Shown in pieces: positions 1 to 6,201 of a DNA stretch of 8,573 nucleotides (positions are counted from its first letter, which is position 1; each line of letters begins with the position of its first letter). The notes beneath the pieces are model-generated. The model made no database searches. It saw nothing but the letters and a program-made list of their open reading frames with translations, and was not told the origin of the DNA. The stretch is from contig JAEYNG010000490.1 in assembly GCA_023412695.1 (NCBI GenBank), positions 1 through 8,573 of the forward strand, read 5' to 3'. A program made the position numbers and the translations under genes. This DNA comes from Planctomycetota bacterium (lineage in GTDB: Bacteria > Planctomycetota > Phycisphaerae > Phycisphaerales > UBA1924).

Positions 1-1013
1 TCCCCGAGGAGCTCGTGATGCCGATCAAGTATCACGAGAAGCCCACGGCCGCGCCGTCGGCGTTCGGACCGATCTGCCGCGCCGTCGGCCTCGGCAACAT
101 CGCCGCGGACTTGCTGGCCTCCAGCGACCCGACGCCGCTGCTCAAGAAGTTCTATGAGAAGGCCCAGCAGTGGTTCGGGCTCAGCTCCACCGACGCCGAC
201 GAGGTGCTCGAGGCGATATCGACCTCCGCACGTCAGGTCGCCCGCTACCTGACCGTCCCGACCGGCCAGACGCCCGATGCGCAGGCCATCCTGGCGACCG
301 CCCGCCAGCAGCTCAGCGCGATCGAGATCACCAACGAGGCGAACACTCCGCCGCCGGTGAACTGCATCCCCGAGCCGTCGATCGCCATTGACGAGCTCAC
401 CGGGCTCGCCAGCCGCGTCCGGTTCGAGCGCACGATGATCGCCGCGTTCGAGCAGGCCCAGGTCGCTGATCGTGCCCTGGCGGTCGCCATCTTCAGCATC
501 GACCGCCACGCCGAGACCCACACGAACCTCGGGCGCGACTCTGCCGACAACGTCCTCGTTGTCGCCGCGGGGAGGGTCGAGCGTGCCCTGGCCCCGACGC
601 GCGGCCTGGTCGCCCGCTACGGCGATTCCAGTGTCGCGCTCGTGCTGCCGCGCACGACACGCGTTGACGCCGTCCGCGCGTGCGAGGCCGCGCGTGTCGC
701 CGTCGCGTCCGATCCGATCAAGCTCTTCACCGGCCCCATCGGGTCGCCCCCGAGCGTCGCCGCGACGCTCAGCATCGGCCTTGCCGTGCTCGACGTTGCG
801 ACCATCCAGCGGTTCGACGACGTCGGCGCGGTGCTCTCGATCGTCGAGCAGGCGGTGAGCGCGGCCAACAAGGCCGGCGGCAACACGATCCGCGTCTACG
901 CCCCGGGCGTTCCCGCCGCGCCGCTCACGCCGGCAGCAGCCGGCCAACCGTGCGCGGCCGGAGCGGGAACTCCTGCAGTACCCTGCGGACATCCGCCAGT
1001 GTCACCGCGTTGA
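1..1013 (+). CDS. HDOD domain protein with C-terminal degenerate GGDEF domain (5' partial)
   Basis: The frame is open to the left edge (first whole codon at base 3, reading PEELVMPIKYHEKP), so the gene begins upstream and the GTG/ATG at 15/18 are internal. The first ~100 visible residues look like the tail of an HDOD domain (H-E-K-P after a helix, then helical text), a module found in bacterial signalling proteins. A GGDEF-like domain follows, from DELTGLASRVRFE (about base 390) to NTIRVY (about 900). The usual GGDEF signature after RY is replaced by GDSSV (615-635), and no RxxD inhibitory site precedes it. It should therefore not make cyclic di-GMP and may instead act as a binding or dimerisation domain (inference). 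The last ~43 residues are Ala/Pro/Gly-rich and lie largely over the antisense 3' end of the peptidase gene. The fold assignment is good; the biological role is unknown. Confidence 0.8.
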   Translation, partial: PEELVMPIKYHEKPTAAPSAFGPICRAVGLGNIAADLLASSDPTPLLKKFYEKAQQWFGLSSTDADEVLEAISTSARQVARYLTVPTGQTPDAQAILATARQQLSAIEITNEANTPPPVNCIPEPSIAIDELTGLASRVRFERTMIAAFEQAQVADRALAVAIFSIDRHAETHTNLGRDSADNVLVVAAGRVERALAPTRGLVARYGDSSVALVLPRTTRVDAVRACEAARVAVASDPIKLFTGPIGSPPSVAATLSIGLAVLDVATIQRFDDVGAVLSIVEQAVSAANKAGGNTIRVYAPGVPAAPLTPAAAGQPCAAGAGTPAVPCGHPPVSPR

Positions 1014-2199
1014 TCCGCTCGAGCTCCTGCTCCAGCGTCGTGTACTCGGCGCGGTACATCCACTGACGCCCCAGGCGCTGCATGCGACCGCTGGGCCGCT
1101 CGCCCGCGAGCGTCACGCCCGTCGCCGCCTTGGCGCGGATCCGCGCCAGGTCGTCCTCGGTGATCGACTCCTTCGCGCCGTCCAGCTCGCGCTCGACAAT
1201 CTTCCACGCCTCGTCGAGCCGCTCCGGGTCGCACGTCACGAACACGAGCAGCTCTCCCGCGTGGTCGCGCGGGTCGAAGCTCGTCTCCGCGTTCTCGGTG
1301 ATCCCCGTCTCGACGAGCGCCCAGTGCAGCCTGCTGTTGTCCGGGCCGCCGATCGCCTGCGACGCGAGCGTGGAGGCGTAGCGGCGCATGTCGGTCGCGC
1401 TGGGCGCGGGCGTCAGCATCAACGCGTACGCGCGGTTCACCTTCTCGCTCCGCAGCTCGAACGCGCGCTCGCCGTACGGCGGCGCGGTCGGCGTGCGCAC
1501 CGCGCCGGTGCGCTCCCACCACCCCGATTGCCGCTCGATCTGCTTCACCGCCTTGTCGAAGTCCACGTTCCCGGCGAGCGCGACCACCGTGTTGTCGGCC
1601 GAGTACCTGGCCTTGAAGTACTCCCGCATCTGCTCGACGTGCAGCTCCGTGATCGACCTCGTCGTGCCCAGCACGCGGTGCCCGAGCGGGTGCATCCCCG
1701 ATTCGATCGTCGCGTCGGCCTCACCGCCGTCGGGCTTTGCGCCGTAGTGCACCTCCGCCGCGCGCTCATAGAGCACCCAGAACGGATTGTCCTGGTACAT
1801 CGCGATCTCTTCGAGGATCACCTTCTTCTCGGTGGCGAAATCCTCGTCACGCAGCGCGGGCCGCATCATGTCCCCGATGATCTCGAGCGCTCCCCCGTCC
1901 CCCAGCATCCGCTCCGGCAGCACCGTCGCGTGGAAGCACGTCATCTCGTGGCTCGTGTACGCGTTGTTCCGCGCGCCGATCCGGTCGAAGTCCGCGTTGA
2001 TCTGCTCGGTCGTCCGCTTGGCCGTTCCCTTGAACATCATGTGCTCGAGGAAATGGCTCACGCCCATGACGCCCGACCGCTCGTCGCGGGCGCCCGTGCG
2101 GACGAAATACCCGGCCGCGGCCGAGTACGCCTGCGGGTCTACCTCCGCGATGATCCGGAGCCCGTTCGACAGTTGATGCTCGAGGAAAGTCACTCCCAT
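925..2199 (-). CDS. M16 family zinc metallopeptidase (processing-peptidase-like)
   Basis: This 424-aa protein has the M16B layout of two related halves. The inverted zinc motif HFLEH is at residues 49-53 (two His ligands and the catalytic Glu). The distal pair E124/E131 in EKKVILEE supplies the third ligand at the usual spacing. NAYTSHEMTCFHATV (79-93) and HPLGHRVLG (170-178) are further family motifs. The second half has the glycine-rich stretch IGGPDNSRL (283-291) typical of the non-catalytic half. Family members cleave peptides or presequences; the substrate here cannot be told. No signal peptide is visible, so a cytoplasmic site is likely. I chose the ATG at 2199 because family homology (FLEHQLSNGLRI) begins immediately after it. 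The same frame stays open upstream to 2367, but that stretch is Arg/Gly-rich and unlike the family. No Shine-Dalgarno is evident. The 3' end overlaps the regulator gene by 89 bp. Confidence 0.93.
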   Translation of the reverse strand: MGVTFLEHQLSNGLRIIAEVDPQAYSAAAGYFVRTGARDERSGVMGVSHFLEHMMFKGTAKRTTEQINADFDRIGARNNAYTSHEMTCFHATVLPERMLGDGGALEIIGDMMRPALRDEDFATEKKVILEEIAMYQDNPFWVLYERAAEVHYGAKPDGGEADATIESGMHPLGHRVLGTTRSITELHVEQMREYFKARYSADNTVVALAGNVDFDKAVKQIERQSGWWERTGAVRTPTAPPYGERAFELRSEKVNRAYALMLTPAPSATDMRRYASTLASQAIGGPDNSRLHWALVETGITENAETSFDPRDHAGELLVFVTCDPERLDEAWKIVERELDGAKESITEDDLARIRAKAATGVTLAGERPSGRMQRLGRQWMYRAEYTTLEQELERINAVTLADVRRVLQEFPLRPRTVGRLLPA

Positions 2200-2393
2200 A
2201 ACCACGAGTCTATGGGCAACGTCCGCGGAACGACGCGACAGTCCCGATAAGGCCCGCTTTCTTCGCCCCCGCCCGCACATCCGGACCTGCCACGGCCCTT
2301 CGGTTTCTCTACTGCTGGCCACCCCGCCCCGCCGTGGCACCTTTGTGCTGCCTCGACGGCCTCCCACACAACCAAAGACACGAGACCACGCCC
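2200..2393. other. divergent intergenic region between peptidase and acidic protein genes
   Basis: This 194-bp gap must hold the promoters for both flanking genes. I see no convincing -35/-10 pair on either strand and no Shine-Dalgarno before either start. The only structure that stands out is a 9-bp inverted repeat (see the separate entry). Confidence 0.5.
2288..2339. repeat. 9-bp inverted repeat, possible operator or hairpin
   Basis: TGCCACGGC (2288-2296) and GCCGTGGCA (2331-2339) are perfect inverted copies separated by 34 bases. It lies in the divergent gap, 55 bases before the chosen start of the acidic protein. It could be an operator or part of a 5' leader, but a 9-bp match in GC-rich DNA can arise by chance. 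Confidence 0.25.
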
Positions 2394-3056
2394 ATGACCA
2401 AGCGGCCCGCCCGCCATCTCCGTTCGCTCATCGACCCCGCCAACAGCGGCCTCGAAACGCTCGAGCAGCGGCGCATGATGGACGCTGCCCTCGCCGGTGA
2501 TGAGTACATCGAGATCACTCGGCTCGACGGCGGCGAGACGATCGTCATCGAGGACGAGGACCCTGAGTACGACCTCGTCGATGAAACGGGCGATGAGCCC
2601 GGCTCCGACGCCGACCTGTACAGTTTCACGACGCGCCCGGCCGGCGAACGCCCGCGCGACACCGAGCCCGCCGACGAGGAGGGCGACGACCACGACCTCT
2701 ACGACTTTGGCCAGGATCGCGGCGAAGAGATCGACGACGAGGCCGAGTACACCACCGGCGACGACGTCTACGACCCGCCCGCCGCGCCCGTGGCCGACCT
2801 GAGCACCGTCCCCGCGGCGGTCGAGACGGTGGAGCCCGCGCCGCAGGACGAGCCCAGCACGCTCGAAGAAGAGCCCGTCGTCGCGCCGATCGCCCTGATC
2901 CCCGATGCAAACACGATCCGTTGGATCGGCGAGCCCGCGGCTGCCATGGCCTCTCCGGTCGCCATCGACGCGACGGACAGCGACGCGCCCGCCACCTGGG
3001 CCGACCTTGCGGCGCTCCCCGCCCTTGCCGACCCCGTCATCGCGATTCAGGCCTGA
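2394..3056 (+). CDS. small acidic protein with LEPR-XLL-like N-terminal motif
   Basis: The 220-aa product has no catalytic domain that I recognise. Residues 20-31 read LETLEQRRMMDA, after a short basic start (MTKRPARHLR). This resembles the LEPR-XLL type motif at the N-terminus of many planctomycete surface or exported proteins, so export or surface sorting is inferred. The remainder is strikingly acidic: by my count 56 Asp/Glu against 12 Lys/Arg overall, with about 37 acidic residues in the hundred following the motif. DLYSF (74-78) and DLYDF (101-105) are small internal repeats. The C-terminal third is Ala/Pro-rich. The protein lacks the large beta-rich body that usually follows this motif. 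I chose ATG 2394 because it leaves a short basic leader before the motif; a GTG at 2334 in the same frame would add 20 residues. The 3' end overlaps thiE by 10 bp. Confidence 0.72.
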   Translation: MTKRPARHLRSLIDPANSGLETLEQRRMMDAALAGDEYIEITRLDGGETIVIEDEDPEYDLVDETGDEPGSDADLYSFTTRPAGERPRDTEPADEEGDDHDLYDFGQDRGEEIDDEAEYTTGDDVYDPPAAPVADLSTVPAAVETVEPAPQDEPSTLEEEPVVAPIALIPDANTIRWIGEPAAAMASPVAIDATDSDAPATWADLAALPALADPVIAIQA

Positions 3057-4138
3057 GCACGCATCGCGCGCACGATCTCCACACACACACGTTCCGGTTC
3101 AACCGAGGAGCACACCACCGATGAAACGGCTACCCCCGCACACCCCGCCGATGCCAGCGATCCCGCCCGAGACGCGTCGATCCCACTGATCGCCACGTGG
3201 GGGAACGGCAGCCCGCCGACTTCCGCCACGCGCTTCTGATTCCACTCCACAAACTCGCGCAGGTACTCGATCCCCGCCAGCCGGTCCTTGGGCTTTGTCC
3301 CGCTCGGGTACATCGGCCCGAGGCCGACGTAGTCCGCGCCTTCTTCAAACGCCTTCCGCGCCTCTTCCAACTTCGACGTCGAAACGCCGACGAGCTTCAT
3401 CGGCCCAACGACGCTTCGCGCGGCCTCGATCGGCAGGTCCGTCTGCCCGATGTGCACCCCGGCTGCATCGCTCGCCAGGGCGATGTCTGCGCGGTCGTTG
3501 ATGATCACGTCGGCGTGTCCGCCGTCCGGTCCGGGCGTTTCGGCGGCGATCCGCACCAGCGTCTTTGCACGCTCCAGCAGTGTTCGCCCGGCCATCTCCT
3601 TCTCGCGGAGTTGCAGGCAGTCTGCGCCGCCGCGGATCGCCGCGCGGGCGACTTCTTCCCACGGATGATGCGTGCACAGCGCCTCGGTGATGAGCACGCA
3701 CAGCGTCCATTGCCGGCGTGGGCGTGACAGCGCGAGAACGACCTGCTTCTCAAGCTCATACCCCTCGTACCGCAGGGCCTTGATTGCTCCCGCAGCGGCT
3801 CCGCCTGTCGGTGACAGCTTGAGCGTTTCCTCGAGTACCCGCAGCGCCTCGCCCAATCGCTTGGCCGCGGCCGTGCAGACGCCCGCGAGGTCCGCCCGTC
3901 CTGTCTCGCCCGCGCCGGTGAGCCCGGTCCCCACGTCCCGTGGCGTGTCGCGTGAGGCCAGGAGCTCGGCCCCGGCGATGCCGGCGAGCGCCGCCCGCAG
4001 CCCGTGCCGGAGCGATTTGCACCGGGCGGAAAGATCCGCCCGCCCGAGCCCGAGGCGTGCCGCATCCTCCAGCACGCGCGCGCCCTCGCTCGCACGGTTG
4101 GCGTTCGCGTCGATCATCCGCAGCACGGCCCGGTCCAT
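3047..4138 (-). CDS. thiE: thiamine phosphate synthase with N-terminal ThiD2 domain
   Basis: ThiE couples HMP-pyrophosphate with the thiazole phosphate to give thiamine phosphate in the cytoplasm. The 363-aa product is a fusion. Residues ~1-140 (RMIDANANRASEGARVLEDAAR, then KSLRHGL, then AAAKRLGEALRVLEE) match the ThiD2-type domain, a family proposed as an alternative HMP-phosphate kinase. Residues ~145-360 are the ThiE barrel: QLREK (176-180), NDRADIAL (214-221), GVHIGQTDLP (227-236), GVSTS (251-255), GPMYPSGTKP (274-283) and AISGI (316-320, where GGI is more common). The phosphate-binding loops all appear intact, so the synthase should be active. ATG 4138 is the natural start because ThiD2 homology begins within a few residues. 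No TPP riboswitch fits in the 79-bp gap upstream. No other thiamine gene is present in the window. Confidence 0.94.
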   Translation of the reverse strand: MDRAVLRMIDANANRASEGARVLEDAARLGLGRADLSARCKSLRHGLRAALAGIAGAELLASRDTPRDVGTGLTGAGETGRADLAGVCTAAAKRLGEALRVLEETLKLSPTGGAAAGAIKALRYEGYELEKQVVLALSRPRRQWTLCVLITEALCTHHPWEEVARAAIRGGADCLQLREKEMAGRTLLERAKTLVRIAAETPGPDGGHADVIINDRADIALASDAAGVHIGQTDLPIEAARSVVGPMKLVGVSTSKLEEARKAFEEGADYVGLGPMYPSGTKPKDRLAGIEYLREFVEWNQKRVAEVGGLPFPHVAISGIDASRAGSLASAGCAGVAVSSVVCSSVEPERVCVEIVRAMRAQA

Positions 4139-4217
4139 CGCGCGATCGTAGGACCACCCGCCACTGCGACCGCCCGTCGCTCAGCCCGCGCCCGGCATCC
4201 GGCCGATAGCATTGCCC
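4139..4217. promoter_or_regulatory. short divergent promoter region of thiE and zwf
   Basis: The starts of thiE (-) and zwf (+) are separated by only 79 bases, so promoters for both genes must lie here or reach into the coding sequence. I see no clear -35/-10 boxes, no Shine-Dalgarno for either gene and no TPP riboswitch. The call rests on gene arrangement alone. Confidence 0.4.
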
Positions 4218-5786
4218 ATGTCCACCCCCGCGGCATCCGCCGAGCCATGCGTCATCGTCATCTTCGGCGCCTCCGGCGACCTGACGCACCGCAAGCTCGT
4301 TCCTTCGCTCTACGACCTCGAGCGCCAGGGCGCGCTCCCCAAGGGCACCATTATCCTTGGCGTCTCGCGCACGCCGCTGACCGACGACCAGTTCCGGGAG
4401 AAGCTCGCCCCGAGCGTGGAGAAGTTCTCCGCGCACTACGAGACCGGCCGCTGGCGGCAGTTCGCCCAGCGCGTGCACTATCACCCCGGCGACGGTGCGG
4501 ACCCCGCGACCTACCAGGGTCTCATCAAGCGGATCAACGACCTTGCGCAGGGCGCGGGCATCTGCAAGCCCAGCGGCTGCCCGAACATCCTGTTCTACCT
4601 CTCCGTCTCGCCTGATCTGTACGAGCCGATCGTCGAAGCAGTGGGGGGGGCGGGCCTCATCACCGAGGGCAAGCGCTGGTGCTCGCTGAACCCCAGCGAC
4701 TCGTCCTGGCAGCGCATCATCGTCGAGAAGCCGTTCGGAACCGACCTCGCCTCGGCGCAGTCCCTTAACCGCGCGCTCGGACGCGTCTTTGAAGAGGACG
4801 CGATCTTCCGGATCGACCACTACCTCGGCAAGGAGCTGGTCCAGAACATCGCCGTCATGCGGTTCGCCAACGCGATCTTCGAGCCGATCTGGAACCGCAA
4901 CCACGTGGACCACGTGCAGGTCACCGCGGCCGAGACGGTCGGCGTCGGGTCTCGGGCCGCGGGCTACTACGACTCCGGTTCGGGCGGCGCGCTGCGAGAC
5001 ATGGTGCAGTCGCACCTCCTGCAGGTGCTTGCGCTGGTCGCGATGGAGCCGCCAAGCTCGTTCGACGCCCGCGGGATCATGAACGAGAAGATCGCGCTCT
5101 TTGGTACGGCCGTGGTACCCGCTGCGGCCGATGTCGCCAAGCTCGCCGCCTTCGGGCGCTACGGCGCGGGCGAGAAGCCCGAGGACGTGGCGTACGTGAA
5201 CGAGAAGGGGGTCGAGGCGGACCGCCGGACGGAGACCTTCGCCGCGATGCGCGTCGAGTTCGACAACTGGCGGTGGAACGGCGTGCCGTTTTATCTCCGC
5301 TCCGGCAAGAAGATGGCCGGCAAGCTCACCGAGGTTGTCATCACCTTCAAGCCCGCGCCGACGAACCTCTTTCGGAAGCTCGGCGTTTCGTCCGCGGTGG
5401 ACCGAGGCTCGCAGAACCGAATCGTCATCAACATCGCCCCGTCCGAGGGCATCTCCCTCCGTGTCGATGCCAAGGTCCCCGGCGGCAAGCTCCGGATCGC
5501 CTCCGCCAAGCTCGACCTCGACTACGCCAAAGCCTTCGGCGGCGAGCAGATCGAGGCGTACGGACCCCTGATCCTCGACGCCATCAAGGGCGACCGTACG
5601 CTCTATAAGCACCGCGACGAGGTCGAGGGGTCGTGGAGAATCTGCGAGCCGTTCATCAAGAGCGATGAGCTCCGGGCGTCGATCGAGACGTACAAGCCGG
5701 GCACGTGGGGCCCGCCCGCGGCGGACCTGCTCCTCGCCCGTGACGGGCGGGAGTGGCATAACCCCCGGCCGGACGAGATCCGCTGA
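4218..5786 (+). CDS. zwf: glucose-6-phosphate 1-dehydrogenase
   Basis: It oxidises glucose 6-phosphate to 6-phosphogluconolactone with NAD(P)+, the entry step of the oxidative pentose phosphate pathway, in the cytoplasm. The 522-aa length is normal for the family. The nucleotide-binding loop GASGDLTHRKL is at residues 17-27 and EKPFGTD at 170-176. The substrate signature RIDHYLGKE is intact at 198-206 (Asp200, His201, Lys205). The expected catalytic-base His is His266 in RDMVQSHLLQ. PFYLRSGKKM and EGSWRICEPF mark the C-terminal domain. Every key residue is present, so the enzyme should be active. I prefer ATG 4218; a TTG two codons earlier (4212) is possible, and neither has a Shine-Dalgarno. 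A run of eight G at 4643-4650 keeps the frame. The partner gene pgl lies about 2.2 kb downstream, beyond the cysteine-rich gene. Confidence 0.97.
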   Translation: MSTPAASAEPCVIVIFGASGDLTHRKLVPSLYDLERQGALPKGTIILGVSRTPLTDDQFREKLAPSVEKFSAHYETGRWRQFAQRVHYHPGDGADPATYQGLIKRINDLAQGAGICKPSGCPNILFYLSVSPDLYEPIVEAVGGAGLITEGKRWCSLNPSDSSWQRIIVEKPFGTDLASAQSLNRALGRVFEEDAIFRIDHYLGKELVQNIAVMRFANAIFEPIWNRNHVDHVQVTAAETVGVGSRAAGYYDSGSGGALRDMVQSHLLQVLALVAMEPPSSFDARGIMNEKIALFGTAVVPAAADVAKLAAFGRYGAGEKPEDVAYVNEKGVEADRRTETFAAMRVEFDNWRWNGVPFYLRSGKKMAGKLTEVVITFKPAPTNLFRKLGVSSAVDRGSQNRIVINIAPSEGISLRVDAKVPGGKLRIASAKLDLDYAKAFGGEQIEAYGPLILDAIKGDRTLYKHRDEVEGSWRICEPFIKSDELRASIETYKPGTWGPPAADLLLARDGREWHNPRPDEIR

Positions 5787-5976
5787 CCACCTTTCCAATC
5801 CACCGGCGCCCCTCGTTCCGTCCCCCGCCGCCCGGCCCTCTGCCCCCATTGGTCACCCCGGAATTGCCAACGCGAGACCGAGAACCCGGCCGGTTTGTAG
5901 CTGCCGGGAGAAAGAAGCGAGGGGAACCGCCGCCCGCCGCAACGCGCATCGTTCAGGTCCGTATCACACATTGGAC

Positions 5977-6005
5977 TTGAAGAAACAGCGTTCTGCTGGC
6001 ACACT
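5977..6005 (+). promoter_or_regulatory. weak sigma70-like promoter candidate for the cysteine-rich gene
   Basis: TTGAAG (5977-5982) and CACACT (6000-6005) are spaced by 17 bases within the least GC-rich part of the gap, about 100 bases before the start codon. The matches to consensus are only 4/6 and 3/6, and planctomycete promoters are poorly described, so this is a tentative placement. Confidence 0.2.
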
Positions 6006-6089
6006 CTGCATGTCGAACTCGTGGGACCGTGTGTTCGCGTGACCCTGTCATCAACCGGCAGGGCGCTGTCGGCCAGTTGTCCGCCCCCC

Positions 6090-6094
6090 GAGGA
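6090..6094 (+). promoter_or_regulatory. ribosome binding site (GAGGA) of the cysteine-rich gene
   Basis: GAGGA lies 8 bases before the ATG at 6103. It is the only recognisable Shine-Dalgarno among the genes whose starts are in this window, and it fixes the start of the signal peptide. Confidence 0.65.
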
Positions 6095-6102
6095 TCCCAT
6101 CC

Positions 6103-6201
6103 ATGTCGATTCAACCGAAGATGCTCAAGCTTGGCGCGGCGGCGCGCGCGTTCGCCGCGTGCGCGGCCGCGATCGGTGCGTGCGCGATCCCGGCGTTTGC
6201 T
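6103..6201 (+). other. signal peptide coding region
   Basis: Residues 1-33 show a short n-region with two Lys (MSIQPKMLK), an Ala-rich hydrophobic core and a small-x-small cleavage site, AFA before Gln34. This matches a signal peptidase I site. A Cys at residue 27 lies in the core but without a proper lipobox, so a lipoprotein is unlikely. Confidence 0.75.

Larger units (their letters stand above)
5787..6102. other. intergenic region between zwf and the cysteine-rich gene
   Basis: This 316-bp stretch has no credible gene. The left part is C-rich. A small hairpin pairs CCCGGC (5885-5890) with GCCGGG (5903-5908) across a 12-base loop, but no T-run follows it on the + strand, so it is not a clear zwf terminator. 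The right part (about 5950-6010) is less GC-rich and is the likeliest place for the promoter of the next gene. Confidence 0.5.

Noticed and set aside
2200..2367. N-terminal extension of the M16 peptidase to base 2367
   Set aside because: The extra 56 residues are Arg/Gly-rich with no family similarity, and M16 homology starts right after the ATG at 2199.
3081..3090. (AC)5 microsatellite
   Set aside because: Short, inside thiE coding sequence (Arg-Val-Cys-Val-Glu), with no sign of a regulatory role.
3105..3189. GAGGAG followed 10 bases later by ATG and a 22-codon frame (MKRLPPHTPP...) on the + strand
   Set aside because: It lies wholly antisense to the well-supported C-terminus of thiE, and the product is short and Pro-rich; most likely chance.
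4139..4217. TPP riboswitch upstream of thiE
   Set aside because: The gap is only 79 bases and shows none of the conserved thi-box sequence.
3756..5849. Long open frame (697 codons) on the - strand opposite zwf and the 5' half of thiE
   Set aside because: It reads antisense to zwf, has no recognisable family motifs, and is Arg/Gly/Asp-rich as expected from the complementary frame of GC-rich coding DNA.
5784..5855. TGACCA/TGGTCA inverted pair after zwf as a terminator
   Set aside because: Only 6 bp with about 60 bases between arms and no T-run; not distinguishable from chance.
5997..6010. TGGCAC...TGCA resembling a sigma54 promoter
   Set aside because: The GG and GC elements are two bases too close for the -24/-12 spacing.
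5665..6042. Open + frame crossing the end of zwf and most of the gap to the next gene
   Set aside because: It begins inside zwf in another frame, is Arg/Pro/Ser-rich without motifs, and has no start signal in the gap.
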